Assembly: GCA_903847935.1 (NCBI GenBank)
Contig: CAINEX010000052.1
Span: 1 to 39,392, forward strand
Source of the DNA: an uncultured Spartobacteria bacterium
Lineage (GTDB): Bacteria; Verrucomicrobiota; Verrucomicrobiia; Chthoniobacterales; UBA6821
Direction: 5' to 3'
DNA: 39,392 bases
Shown: in pieces, positions 17,646-26,542 of the stretch
Layout: each line of letters opens with the position of its first letter
How positions within the stretch are numbered: position 1 is the stretch's first letter
Notes under the pieces: model-generated
Databases searched by the model: none
Seen by the model: the letters and a program-made list of their open reading frames with translations, nothing else
Told to the model about the DNA's origin: nothing
Translations under genes and position numbers: made by a program

Positions 17646-18326
17646 ATGCATCTCCTTTTCATCCAACACGATCTTCTGGACGGCCCGGGTACTTTGATCG
17701 AGTGGGCTGAATCCCGGGGGTATTCCATGGCGTTTTGTCTGATCTGCGAGGGAGCGCCACTCCCCCCGCTGGAGAGCTTTGATATCCTGATAAGTCTTGG
17801 AGGACCGATGGGAGCCTACGAGGAATCTAAGTACCCTTGGCTAAGGGCCGAAAAAGAGTATCTCCAGCAGGCTTTTGCCACCGGAAAAAAGATACTCGGT
17901 CTCTGTCTCGGTTGCCAACTCCTTGCAGACGCCTTGGGAGGCAAAGCCTTTCGTCACACCTGCAAAGAATTTGGGTGGCAACCGATTGAACCTCTTCCCC
18001 AGGGAGTTGAATGGTTTGGAACAAGAGAGCTATTCATGGCCTTCCAGTGGCATGGTGATACCTACTCACTTCCGCCGGGAGGTGTTCAACTTGCGACAAA
18101 CAGTGCCTGCAAGCAACAGGCATTTCTGATCGGAAATCAGATACTTGGTCTCCAGTTCCATCTGGAGTGGACCGAACAGATGGCCCGCGATGCCTTGGCA
18201 GAACCAGGTGTCGCACCACTCAAGTCCCCTTCTGTGCAGACTCCAGAGGAGATTCTCAGCGACCTAAACCTCTTTGTATCGGGCAAACAGCGCTTTTTCC
18301 TGATGATGGATCGATTCGTCAGCTAA
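17646..18326 (+). CDS. Class I glutamine amidotransferase, stand-alone
   Basis: This 226-residue protein is a GATase1 domain on its own. The nucleophile elbow is GLCLGCQLLADALGG with Cys87, and the rest of the triad is His172 and Glu174 in GLQFHLEWT. LGGPMGAYEE forms the oxyanion-strand region. This matches the stand-alone 'GMP synthase-like' amidotransferases (COG0518), whose partners and substrates are mostly unknown. Some relatives are gamma-glutamyl hydrolases of polyamine or peptide breakdown. There is no synthase partner in the window. It is divergent from typA and ends two bases before the 3' end of the convergent tRNA-Arg gene, so its terminator may overlap the tRNA. Confidence 0.85.
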   Translation: MHLLFIQHDLLDGPGTLIEWAESRGYSMAFCLICEGAPLPPLESFDILISLGGPMGAYEESKYPWLRAEKEYLQQAFATGKKILGLCLGCQLLADALGGKAFRHTCKEFGWQPIEPLPQGVEWFGTRELFMAFQWHGDTYSLPPGGVQLATNSACKQQAFLIGNQILGLQFHLEWTEQMARDALAEPGVAPLKSPSVQTPEEILSDLNLFVSGKQRFFLMMDRFVS

Positions 18327-18328
18327 AA

Positions 18329-18405
18329 TGGTGCACCCGGCGAGGGTCGAACTCACAACCTCTTCCTTCGGAGGGAAGCGCTCTATCCAATTGAGCTACG
18401 GGTGC
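18329..18405 (-). tRNA. tRNA-Arg (anticodon CCG)
   Basis: Read on the minus strand this gives a full 77-base cloverleaf with an encoded CCA end. The acceptor stem pairs GCACCCG with CGGGTGC. The D arm is GCTC...GAGC. The anticodon arm CTTCC-CTCCGAA-GGAAG has CCG at the anticodon, reading CGG. The T arm GTGAG-TTCGACC-CTCGC includes one G-T pair. The discriminator base is A. Confidence 0.97.
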
Positions 18406-18416
18406 CCAGAGTTTGA

Positions 18417-18445
18417 AATTTGAGGAGAAGAAGCGGCCGGGTCAA
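18417..18445 (-). promoter_or_regulatory. Possible tRNA-Arg promoter
   Basis: On the minus strand TTGACC (18440-18445), a 17-base spacer and CAAATT (18417-18422) lie 11 bases upstream of the tRNA. The -10 match is weak. The rest of the 166-base gap to bioA shows nothing recognisable. Confidence 0.3.
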
Positions 18446-18571
18446 TCCCTGTTTGAGAAGCTTATACCAAAAGGTCGAGGATGGCGGGACATTAACCTTC
18501 TGTCTTAGAAAGAAGTTGAGTCGCATGAAAACCAAGCAATGCACTCTTTTTATTTCTAAATTAGCCTGATT

Positions 18572-19894
18572 TTAGGAGATCCCATGACTACCGAAGTAAT
18601 CTTCCAAAACGGTGAAAGCTAGATCAAAATCCTCGGGTAATACGCAATACGGAGGCATCATGTACACAACGTTGCCGAGTGGTCTGAGAATGACTCCGTG
18701 ATCCTGGCAATATCTGGCGAGGGGACGAGCGACCCCTGCGGCATAGTCGCTCGACTTTCCCTTGAGTTCGAAAGCACCGATCCCACCCAAGACACGGGTT
18801 TTTTCAATGGGATAACGACGCTCGAGTTTTTCAATGCCGTCCGAGAGTTGAGAGGAAATGTCGGCGACAAGGATAGCGGCATCCCGACCCTCAAGAAGAT
18901 CCAGATTTGCCATGGCTGCCGCACACGTGATGGGATTACCCGTGAAGCTGTGCCCATGGGCAAGCGCCTCGGAGAAGGAATCCCCTAGGAAAGCTGAGAA
19001 ATACTCACCCTTCACCAAGGTCGCACCCAGCGGTAGGATGCCACCGGTGATCCCCTTAGAGAGGCAGACAAGATCAGGAAGCACATCCGTCTGCATGTAG
19101 GCAAAGAGCGTTCCAGTACGGAAGAAACCGGTCATCACCTCGTCAAAGATGACCGGGATGCCGGCATTCCGCGCGAGCCTGCAGATTTCGGAAAGGAATT
19201 CGGGGGAATGAAACCGCATCCCGGCAGCTCCTTGAATGAGCGGTTCCACGATCAAGGCCGCAACATCACCGGCAATGTTTCCCAATCTCTCCTGAAAGGC
19301 ACGAATACAGGCCGACTCCTCTTCCCGAGTGGAAGCCGCCCCCCAGGTATGAGGCACTTCCAGAACATCGACGTCAAACATCCATGAGCGGAATGCATCG
19401 AAAAATCCCGAACTCTCACCCACGGTCATGGCTCCAAGCGTATCACCATGGTAACCGCCCCGAAACGTCATGATACGAGGCCTTTGCTGGCCGCGGTTGC
19501 GCCAGTATTGATGGCATATCTTCAGCGCAACTTCGACGGCCGTGGAGCCATTGTCACTGTAGAAAAGACGCGTACCATCACCCAGACGAGAAAGTTTCAC
19601 CAAGCGTTCGGCAAGCGCGACGGCTGGTTCGTGGGTGACTCCCGCGAAGTGAACATGATCCAGATTGAGAGCCTGCCTTGAAATCGCATCGGCCAATTCG
19701 GTGCGGCCATGGCCGTGAATATTAACCCACCACGAGGAGATCATATCGAGGTAGGGCTTGCCCTCCCCATCATAGAGATAAGCTCCTTTCGCCGAGGCAA
19801 CGCACAGGGGATCATCCGAGAAACGGTGCTGGGTGTAGGGATGCCAGAGGATGGAGGCATCCCTGCCGACTAGATCTTTATTTTTCAACTTCAT
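18572..19894 (-). CDS. bioA: Adenosylmethionine-8-amino-7-oxononanoate aminotransferase
   Basis: BioA transfers the amino group of S-adenosylmethionine to 7-keto-8-aminopelargonate to make diaminopelargonate for biotin. The 440-residue class III aminotransferase has LWHPYTQ near residue 17, SSWWVNIHGH, SDNGSTAVEVALKICHQY, FRGGYHGDTLGAM, IFDEVMTGFFRTG and the PLP lysine in CLSKGITGG. GHSFTGNP and the C-terminal LRPLGNVVYMMPPYCV follow. SSWWVN and PYTQ separate BioA from other class III enzymes. No other bio gene is near. It lies 77 bases downstream of the U32 gene on the same strand. A TAAAAT box five bases from a plausible start site precedes it. Confidence 0.95.
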   Translation of the reverse strand: MKLKNKDLVGRDASILWHPYTQHRFSDDPLCVASAKGAYLYDGEGKPYLDMISSWWVNIHGHGRTELADAISRQALNLDHVHFAGVTHEPAVALAERLVKLSRLGDGTRLFYSDNGSTAVEVALKICHQYWRNRGQQRPRIMTFRGGYHGDTLGAMTVGESSGFFDAFRSWMFDVDVLEVPHTWGAASTREEESACIRAFQERLGNIAGDVAALIVEPLIQGAAGMRFHSPEFLSEICRLARNAGIPVIFDEVMTGFFRTGTLFAYMQTDVLPDLVCLSKGITGGILPLGATLVKGEYFSAFLGDSFSEALAHGHSFTGNPITCAAAMANLDLLEGRDAAILVADISSQLSDGIEKLERRYPIEKTRVLGGIGAFELKGKSSDYAAGVARPLARYCQDHGVILRPLGNVVYMMPPYCVLPEDFDLAFTVLEDYFGSHGIS

Positions 19895-19971
19895 GAAACT
19901 GCACTATTTTAAATTCCAATCAATACGGAGAACAGCCCACGGTGAAGGATACCCGACTGGACATGACTCAA

Positions 19972-22440
19972 TCAGTCCCGCTCTTCAAGTGTCCCCGTGG
20001 TGACCCCGATCTGAGACCTGGCACGGAGTGAGCGCCAGAGTTGGGTGCCTCCGGTCTCGCCGCTGAGGAGTTTCTGATAGGCGAGCAGGATGGCTGCGGT
20101 CTGTTCGGCTGTCTCCTCAAGCAACTCGATGCGAAAATTACAGAGTCCTGCAGCACGGAGTTCCTTGAAATATCCGGCGCCTGTCTGGGGCACAGAATTA
20201 AAAAGCGTGTTGCGGCATCCGACGTCAGCTCGGAGCGGGTGCTTCATCCCGACCCGGTCCCTGAGGTGGACTCGGTGACGATCGCAGGGGCGTCCACAAT
20301 CGGTATGGTCCTTGCCCTCGGAGAGGAAGGCCGCAAAGACGCAGTGCTCCATGTGAAACATAGGCATGTGCTGATGGATCGTCAGCTCAAACCATTCGGG
20401 CGGTGCCGCTTTCAGGAGATCAATCACCTGAGCGATGTTCAGATCATAGCTAATAGTCACCCGGTCAAGCCCCCTACCCATCGCATCGTTCTGCGTCATG
20501 AAGAATCGCGCTGTCAAAGGATTTGCCACATTAAGGGAGAAGTCACCCACCCTTGTAAGAGGAGAACCCGAGAAGTGAGCGATCGCGCCCAGGTTCCTTA
20601 TGAGGACACCGTCGGGCGAGGCATTTGCGATGAGCTTGAAGAATCCCTCCTCGGAAGCCTTCTGGATACGTGGTGTGGCAAGCAGGATCCGAGCATAGCC
20701 TTTTTCCCTGACAAGAGTCACGGCCTCCCTGTAGCGGCGGATGTCCTCAAAATCGGCGTAGAGTTCGCCAATTCCGGCATCCAGTGCGGCGCCCAGTTGC
20801 TCCATACTCCGGCAGAGCACCCTGAGCGAGGGTGAAGGAAGGGAAGGGACCGTGAAACTCTGCGTGGAGAGTGATTCAGGTGATCCGTTTTTGAGGAGGG
20901 TCCTCCAGTTGACCCGGATCTCGGCACGCTTCCTCACGGAGGCAATGACTAGCTTGCCGAGCAGTTCACGTCGCATCCTGTTGATCTCGCCGATCGGCAG
21001 GATCACCTCCCCCTCCAGATTCAGAAACAAGGAGCCTAATTCGAGTCCAAATTCCGCAGTCTTCCCGAGCTGGGCCCGTAGTTTTTCCTCCGTGAGTGGG
21101 GCATTGCGTGCCGACTCCAGAGGAATACTCGAGGAGACCTGCACATCGGAGGATTGCATCACGAGTGGTTCGCCAACACGTCCCGACAAGGTGATGTCAA
21201 AGGGGATGCGATGGCGCGGCGCGATCCGCCCTCTGTAGGATTGACGGAGTCGCTTGTCGAGTTCCGGGTCATCAGTCTTCCAGATCCGGTCACCTATTTT
21301 TAGACGCCTTGCATCAAGGTGGCCATGGCGGAAGTAATACCGGTTCCCCCGGATCTCGTAGATGCGCCCACCCTGCTCTTGATCGGTATCTGCCCCGGTA
21401 TCGAAAACAATGCCATCCCCCGGTCTAAGGGGAGCCTCCGCATTAAAGGCCACAAAATCAGGAGTGATTTCAGCAATTCTGCCGACCAAGGGGCCACGCT
21501 TCTTACCAAAACGTGCATGCACGAGTTCCCGGTGGTTCACCCCGTGCATCCATCCGGGATAGAGGCCGCGTGAGAAAGTCATCTCCAGTTTGTAAATATC
21601 CTCGCTACCGGCACCCTCGAAGACTCCAGCCAATGCAGCGTCGATCGCTTTTCTGTAGACTTGGCAAACGGCCGCCACGTATTCGGGTGACTTCAGTCGC
21701 CCCTCAATCTTGAAGCTCGTTACACCCGCCGAAATGAGTGCCGGGATGTCATTGACTGCGGCAAGATCCTGCGGCGAGAGGAGGTAGCGCCTGTCTTCCA
21801 AATCACGAATCTCCCCATCCACCACTAACTCGTAAGGCATGCGGCATGCCTGGGCACATTCCCCGCGGTTGGCGCTCCGCTGGCCTAGAGATTCACTCGT
21901 GAGGCACTGGCCCGAGTAGGCAACGCAAAGAGCACCATGCACAAAGACTTCAAGAGGCATGCGCTCGGGATTAAAACGCTTGAGCTCACGCAGTGAGAGC
22001 TCCCGGGCAAGGACCGATCGGGTGATGCCAAGTCCCTTGGCAACTTCGACCCCCTCTGGAGAAGTGAGGGTCATCTGGGTTGAGGCGTGGATCGGGAGTT
22101 CCGGAACGATGGCCGAGGCCAACTGCACCAACCCGATGTCCTGGACGATCAGGGCATCCACTCCAGAGCGGTTCAACAGCCTGAGATACTCTGCCGCGTC
22201 ATCAAGCTCCCCCGTGAAGACGAGTGTGTTGAGCGTGACATAGGCCTTGACCCCATACCGGTGACAAAATGTGACGACTTCGGGGAGTTCCTCCACAGTA
22301 AAATTATCGGCGCGCAGTCGGGCATTGAACCGAGGAAGGCCGAAAAAGACGGCATCCGCGCCGTTGGCCACAGCCGCCTTCAGGCAATCCCATCCCCCTG
22401 CGGGAGCGAGGAGTTCGGGCATGGGATGAAGGGATTCCAT
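19972..22440 (-). CDS. U32 family protein with DUF3656 (RlhA-like)
   Basis: An 822-residue member of the U32 'peptidase' family. The N-terminal half has PELLAPAGGWDCLKAAVANGADAVFFG and the U32 signature LEVFVHGALCVAYSGQCLTS, followed by the cysteine-rich NRGECAQACRMPYEL. The middle (about 330-480) fits DUF3656. The last 200 residues hold HCVFAAFLSEGKDHTDCGRPC and VGCRNTLFN, likely cysteines of an iron-sulfur site. Although called peptidases, E. coli U32 proteins RlhA and TrhP hydroxylate 23S rRNA and tRNA with prephenate as donor. RNA hydroxylation is therefore the best guess. It starts nine bases after thiS, with GGAGG 13 bases before the ATG. A second ATG at codon 7 is possible. Confidence 0.87.
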   Translation of the reverse strand: MESLHPMPELLAPAGGWDCLKAAVANGADAVFFGLPRFNARLRADNFTVEELPEVVTFCHRYGVKAYVTLNTLVFTGELDDAAEYLRLLNRSGVDALIVQDIGLVQLASAIVPELPIHASTQMTLTSPEGVEVAKGLGITRSVLARELSLRELKRFNPERMPLEVFVHGALCVAYSGQCLTSESLGQRSANRGECAQACRMPYELVVDGEIRDLEDRRYLLSPQDLAAVNDIPALISAGVTSFKIEGRLKSPEYVAAVCQVYRKAIDAALAGVFEGAGSEDIYKLEMTFSRGLYPGWMHGVNHRELVHARFGKKRGPLVGRIAEITPDFVAFNAEAPLRPGDGIVFDTGADTDQEQGGRIYEIRGNRYYFRHGHLDARRLKIGDRIWKTDDPELDKRLRQSYRGRIAPRHRIPFDITLSGRVGEPLVMQSSDVQVSSSIPLESARNAPLTEEKLRAQLGKTAEFGLELGSLFLNLEGEVILPIGEINRMRRELLGKLVIASVRKRAEIRVNWRTLLKNGSPESLSTQSFTVPSLPSPSLRVLCRSMEQLGAALDAGIGELYADFEDIRRYREAVTLVREKGYARILLATPRIQKASEEGFFKLIANASPDGVLIRNLGAIAHFSGSPLTRVGDFSLNVANPLTARFFMTQNDAMGRGLDRVTISYDLNIAQVIDLLKAAPPEWFELTIHQHMPMFHMEHCVFAAFLSEGKDHTDCGRPCDRHRVHLRDRVGMKHPLRADVGCRNTLFNSVPQTGAGYFKELRAAGLCNFRIELLEETAEQTAAILLAYQKLLSGETGGTQLWRSLRARSQIGVTTGTLEERD

Positions 22441-22449
22441 CTTGGGTGA

Positions 22450-22650
22450 CTATCCTCCGGCAGAAATGGACATCAGCTCCAGATTATCCCCTTCTGCAAG
22501 CAAGACATCCCCCCACTCGGATCGGAGGAGTGCCTTGCCGTTGTATTCCACAAGCAAGAGCGAGGGGTTGAGATCTAGGGCCATGAAGAGAGACTCCAAT
22601 GTTCCGGCATCGGTCTCCCGGGACGCTCCGTTCACCATGAGACGAATCAT
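22450..22650 (-). CDS. thiS: Sulfur carrier protein ThiS
   Basis: A 66-residue ubiquitin-like protein that ends in the essential GG tail (ISAGG). MIRLMVNGASRE forms the first hairpin and LLVEYNGKALLRSEW the middle strands, as in ThiS. ThiF adenylates the C-terminus, which then receives sulfur for the thiazole of thiamine. It overlaps thiH by four bases (ATGA) and has GGGAG just upstream. In most genomes thiS lies before thiG. Here it follows thiH, and thiG is absent from the window. A MoaD-like carrier is the alternative, but the thiH linkage supports ThiS. Confidence 0.88.
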   Translation of the reverse strand: MIRLMVNGASRETDAGTLESLFMALDLNPSLLLVEYNGKALLRSEWGDVLLAEGDNLELMSISAGG

Positions 22651-23768
22651 GCGGCACTCCCGAGGATTGAGGCGTCCCAGTCCTTCCAGACAGGCTCGAG
22701 TCCAAGGGAACTGAGCATCTCAGCAACCTCGGACGGGGATCGATCGTCACTGATGGAAAACTGTTCGGTTGCGGAGGTTGATCCACAAGTCGCGTAGATT
22801 CTCTTTCCCCCGACGGTCTGATGCAGTTGATCGGAGCCCTGGCCGGTGTACCCACCCGGTTCGGTATGGCTTCCCGCGCTCATCATGGTGATGCCGAGTG
22901 GAGCAATCGAGTCACGCAGTGAGGCATGCTCCCTAGTGCTCAGGATAATCCCTATCTGGGGAAAGGTGATGCGCAGGACGCAAATCAACTGGGTAAGATC
23001 CCGGTCGTCGAAGGGGAATCGTGGGGCGAAGGAGCCGGCTGCAGGACGGAGCCTCGGAAGGCTGACCGTCAACTGCGATGTCCAGCAGATGCGTTGCAGA
23101 TGAAAAATGTGGGCGGCAAGTGCAACGGCCTCCTTTCTCCAGTCAGCCAGACCGAAAAGCACACCGATGCCGAGCCTCCTGAATCCCGCCGCATGGGCCC
23201 GCTCCGGGGCATCCAACCTCCAGTTATAATCCTTCTTTGGACCGGCCGTGTGAAGTTCCCGGTAAGTCTCCCTGTCATAGGTCTCCTGATAGACCACCAA
23301 CCCCTCGGCACCAGCCGCCACGAGCGGCAGATATTCCCCGGTCTCCATGGGGGCGACTTCAAGCGAAAGACTCGGGACCTCACTCGTGAGCCTCTCCAAG
23401 CAGCGCTGAAGATATCCCCCGGAGACAAACTTGGGATGCTCGCCGGCCACCAGGAGCACATTGCGAAATCCTTCCGCAGCGAGGTGCTTTGCCTCGGCGG
23501 CCACCTGCTCGATCTCAAGGGTGACCCTCAGGATGGCATTATCACGCGAGAAACCGCAGTAAGCACAGGAGTTGATGCACTCGTTGGAGAGGTAGAGCGG
23601 GGCAAACATACGCATTGTTCTCCCAAAATGACGCCTTGTGATTGCGGCGGACCTCCTTGCCAATGACTCCAGTGCTGCATCATTGCAAGGATCGATCAAC
23701 CGGCGAAAAGCGACCAACTCGGGAGAGGGAGTGGCAAGTCTGGAATCGATCTCGGCGGAAAATGACAT
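22647..23768 (-). CDS. thiH: 2-iminoacetate synthase ThiH (radical SAM)
   Basis: ThiH cleaves tyrosine to dehydroglycine (2-iminoacetate) and p-cresol by radical SAM chemistry, supplying the thiazole precursor in thiamine synthesis. The 373-residue protein has the cluster motif C64-INS-C68-AY-C71 within APLYLSNECINSCAYCGFS, the ThiH-type LLVAGEHPKFVSGGYL, VYQETYDRETYRELHTAGPKKDYNWRLDAPERA, and the C-terminal SAGSHTEPGGY. YLSNECINSCAYCGF and the Tyr-binding segment separate it from BioB and HydE. No thiG or thiF is in the window. The start ATG lacks a Shine-Dalgarno motif. Confidence 0.94.
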   Translation of the reverse strand: MSFSAEIDSRLATPSPELVAFRRLIDPCNDAALESLARRSAAITRRHFGRTMRMFAPLYLSNECINSCAYCGFSRDNAILRVTLEIEQVAAEAKHLAAEGFRNVLLVAGEHPKFVSGGYLQRCLERLTSEVPSLSLEVAPMETGEYLPLVAAGAEGLVVYQETYDRETYRELHTAGPKKDYNWRLDAPERAHAAGFRRLGIGVLFGLADWRKEAVALAAHIFHLQRICWTSQLTVSLPRLRPAAGSFAPRFPFDDRDLTQLICVLRITFPQIGIILSTREHASLRDSIAPLGITMMSAGSHTEPGGYTGQGSDQLHQTVGGKRIYATCGSTSATEQFSISDDRSPSEVAEMLSSLGLEPVWKDWDASILGSAA

Positions 23769-23853
23769 GAATTTGGATTATGGGGCAGGATGGGTGAAGT
23801 ATGAAGAAAGAAGAAACCAATCCTTCTCGATGAAGTAAAAACCACGCGTGCTG

Positions 23854-24858
23854 CTAACTGATGCTTTCAGCGACAGCAAAATGACCAAGAGCCTCCATTT
23901 CAAGTTGGGTGGGAGGTCTTCCAATACCTCTCCACGATTCATCCAACCCTGAGACAGTTGAAGTTTTGCCGTTTTTCCAGACAAACGAACTTGCAAAAAA
24001 AGGACCGACTTTCAGCGGATCACTCCAAAGATGAATGGCAAGCGTCTTGGAGGGGTTGAGCGCAACCGCCAGATGCATCGGTCCGCTATCGGAACTTACC
24101 GAGAAGGAGGAGGCGCGCAGGATGCCGATGAGTTCCAACAAGTCGGTTCGGTTACTCCAGTCCTCGACGTTCTTGGGTAGGTCGTCAATCGGCTTCCCTC
24201 GCCCCACAATGATGACCCTGTACCCGGGATGGGCAGTCACCCCACGCAGGAAAGCATGTATCATACCCTCGTCCAGACTCTTCCCCTCGCCCCGCGCATA
24301 GGGATGAAGTACCACATAGGGAGAAGTCGCATTAAATACCGCGGGAAGATGACCTTCGGGCAACACGAATTCGGGAGCCACGGGTTGAGGGATTTCAAGA
24401 TGGCCGAGAAGAGCGAGATAGCGCCTCACCGCATGATCGTGACGATTTACCTTCACGCTCTCTCCATGGAGAAGAGCGGCTCCCTCGCGTGCATCGGATA
24501 ATCCGATAACTTTTGGGGCCCCTGAGATCCTTGCAATGAGGGCACTACGGAGAAGTCCCTGCAGATCAATGGCCATGTCGGGCTTCCAGTCTCCAAGGAT
24601 CCGCAACCATGCAAGCGCACCCAACCAACCGTAAAGCCCGCGGAATTTATCACGAGGGAAGAGCACCGTTTCAGAAATAGCCGGATTCCCCCCGAGTAGC
24701 ATCCTCCATGCGGGTTGTAGAAGCCATCTGATCTCGGCATCAGGATGATGGCGGTGGATCGCGGAGACCACCGGGAGTGCATGGATCACGTCACCCATGG
24801 AACTCGGTTTGATAAGAAGGATCCGCATGCGTTGGTTACTCTTCATGGGATCAGTCAC
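23854..24858 (-). CDS. Glycosyltransferase family 9 (heptosyltransferase-like)
   Basis: A 334-residue GT9 protein that would add a heptose or similar sugar to lipopolysaccharide core on the inner face of the inner membrane. RILLIKPSSMGDVIHALPVVSAIHRHHPDAEIRWLLQP is the family's N-terminal signature, with D-L-Q-G-LLRSAL (in AIDLQGLLRSAL) and the C-terminal sugar-nucleotide site SSDSGPMHLAVAL. The start is uncertain. A GTG at 24856-24858 overlaps the upstream stop by four bases, while the ATG at 24826-24828 would begin at MRILLIKPSS, as in most relatives. It is the last gene of a six-gene run from tmk. Confidence 0.9.
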   Translation of the reverse strand: MTDPMKSNQRMRILLIKPSSMGDVIHALPVVSAIHRHHPDAEIRWLLQPAWRMLLGGNPAISETVLFPRDKFRGLYGWLGALAWLRILGDWKPDMAIDLQGLLRSALIARISGAPKVIGLSDAREGAALLHGESVKVNRHDHAVRRYLALLGHLEIPQPVAPEFVLPEGHLPAVFNATSPYVVLHPYARGEGKSLDEGMIHAFLRGVTAHPGYRVIIVGRGKPIDDLPKNVEDWSNRTDLLELIGILRASSFSVSSDSGPMHLAVALNPSKTLAIHLWSDPLKVGPFFASSFVWKNGKTSTVSGLDESWRGIGRPPTQLEMEALGHFAVAESIS

Positions 24859-25664
24859 TTCGGTGCTTTCAATGGATAGAAAGGATAGCTTGATACGGAA
24901 TCGTTAACCCATTGATCTTTAGGAATCCCGAGCTTCTGCTCAAACTCATGGAGACGTGTGACAAGGGTCGGCACCCTTTGTTGCGCACCCTCGTGATAAA
25001 GCGACAGGAGGCGTTCATAGGCTTCCCTCTCCCTTCCCGGCGTCAGGGATGACTCGTACGCGGCGAGACGCTTCAAATAGGCGGGTGCATTTGTCAAAGA
25101 GGCCGCCTTGGCATAGGCATCGGCCGCCGCCCCGTGATCCGATTCCCTCGTTCCGGCAAGTCTCCCCAAACTCTCGTAGAGAAGATACTGATCGGGATTG
25201 TTTTTAATCCCCCTTTCAAGGAAATTCCGGCCCAGTGCCACGTAATGGCCGGCGGAACGCTCGCGCAGCACTTCGCTAGGTTGTGTAAGGTCTTGGAGAG
25301 CCGAGGCCCTGGCGTTCCAGGCCATGTGCCATGCAGCAATATCCCAGTAGAGAAGAACGCGCGGTTGCAGAGTCGTGACCGATTCGAACAGCGCGTCCAT
25401 CTTTCCCCACTCGGTCTTCTCCCAAGCCGCATGGGCACTGATCCACAAAAGTGCGGCAACGGGTGCCCTAAACCCGCTCAATGCGGCGATGAAAGCGGCC
25501 TGACCGACACGCTCGCGCAATCCAAGGTCGAGAGTTGCGCTCCTGAAGTGGGCGGATCGATCAAGATGCTGCAACTCGATCTGCCACGGAAGGATAAGGC
25601 TCCCCGCAATTCCTAGAAAGAGAATCGCAAAAAGAACCCGGAGAGGGTTGACGCATCTCATCAT
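24855..25664 (-). CDS. Membrane-anchored protein of unknown function, TPR-like helices
   Basis: The protein of about 269 residues begins with one hydrophobic segment (about 10-28 from the chosen start), so it is anchored with the bulk in the periplasm. The rest is helical and aromatic-rich: LSGFRAPVAALLWISAHAAWEKTEWGKM, LQPRVLLYWDIAAWHMAWNARA, then FLERGIKNNPDQYLLYESLGRLAG and YAKAASLTNAPAYLKRLAAYESS. The last two read like degenerate tetratricopeptide units. I do not recognise a named family, though the Trp-rich block looks conserved rather than random. The chosen ATG at 25662-25664 has GGGAG eight bases upstream. An earlier ATG at 25697 overlaps the permease gene. Its neighbours suggest an envelope role. 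Confidence 0.75.
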   Translation of the reverse strand: MMRCVNPLRVLFAILFLGIAGSLILPWQIELQHLDRSAHFRSATLDLGLRERVGQAAFIAALSGFRAPVAALLWISAHAAWEKTEWGKMDALFESVTTLQPRVLLYWDIAAWHMAWNARASALQDLTQPSEVLRERSAGHYVALGRNFLERGIKNNPDQYLLYESLGRLAGTRESDHGAAADAYAKAASLTNAPAYLKRLAAYESSLTPGREREAYERLLSLYHEGAQQRVPTLVTRLHEFEQKLGIPKDQWVNDSVSSYPFYPLKAPK

Positions 25665-25666
25665 GA

Positions 25667-26542
25667 TCAAAGCTCCCTTTTTTGAAAAAGAAAACAAGCG
25701 ACCAGATAATAAAGGATTGTGTAAACGCCCCCCAAGGCAATCGTCTGCCAGAAGACATCCAACGGCAGCCCTTTTCCTGCCACAATATCATCGCTCAGAT
25801 TGAATGCCTGAAGATCAGGAAAGACAAGCGCCAGAAGAGCACTGAAAAGACGTGACCACCAGTGCACGGTTACGCCTCCCAACCAATACTCACGGGCGGT
25901 CTCCTGAAGATGCCCGATGAAGTAGGCAGAGACGGAAGTCAGGATGGCGAAGATGCCGCTTGTGGCGAATGTCGAGATCATGAGCGTGAGAGAAGCGATC
26001 AGCGAAGCCTTTGCAAAGAGGATCACCATGGCGGGGATGAGGTTCCAGTTGAAGGCTGATTTCCTGACCTCGGCCAAGGCCGAGGCAAGCTCCTGCTGTG
26101 ATCCGACAAAGGAGTTCCGAGTCTCTAGGAGCACTGACTGCTCACGCAGCACGAGAACTGTGAGAAAGAGCCCTCCCATGATCAGGGTCGAAAGTAGCAA
26201 CATGGTAAGAACGCCAAGTAACTTACCCATCAGATACTCATGACGCGGGACAGGCTTGGAGAGAATCGTAAAGATGGTTCGGTCCTCCAGATCCCGAGGA
26301 AGGAGCATCGCGGAGGCCAGGATGGCAAAGAAACTCAGGAAGAGTGACATTGCGCCGAGGGCCACATCTTTGAGCATCTGAAACTCCTCTTGGAAGGAGA
26401 ACTTAGCCAAGAGTGCGGAGCACCCGATCACCATCAGGGAGAAAATAAGCAGAAATAAAAAGACTCTCTGACGGACCAAGTCGGTGAAGGTGTTCCCCGC
26501 GATAGCAAAGATGCGAGACGATGACGAAAAGCGTCGGCTCAT
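25667..26542 (-). CDS. ABC-2 type transporter permease
   Basis: A 291-residue inner-membrane protein with six predicted helices (about 29-47, 65-84, 108-130, 170-188, 195-215, 265-285). The cytosolic stretch PRDLEDRTIFTILSKPVPRHEYLMGKLLGVL is the ABC-2 permease hallmark that follows the second helix, and a periplasmic loop of about 40 residues separates helices 3 and 4. ABC-2 permeases export polysaccharides, lipids or drugs, or act in membrane remodelling. No ATP-binding subunit is encoded next to it, so the partner must be elsewhere. Its ATG overlaps the proB stop by one base (TGATG), and it is directly followed by the unknown membrane protein. Confidence 0.85.
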   Translation of the reverse strand: MSRRFSSSSRIFAIAGNTFTDLVRQRVFLFLLIFSLMVIGCSALLAKFSFQEEFQMLKDVALGAMSLFLSFFAILASAMLLPRDLEDRTIFTILSKPVPRHEYLMGKLLGVLTMLLLSTLIMGGLFLTVLVLREQSVLLETRNSFVGSQQELASALAEVRKSAFNWNLIPAMVILFAKASLIASLTLMISTFATSGIFAILTSVSAYFIGHLQETAREYWLGGVTVHWWSRLFSALLALVFPDLQAFNLSDDIVAGKGLPLDVFWQTIALGGVYTILYYLVACFLFQKREL

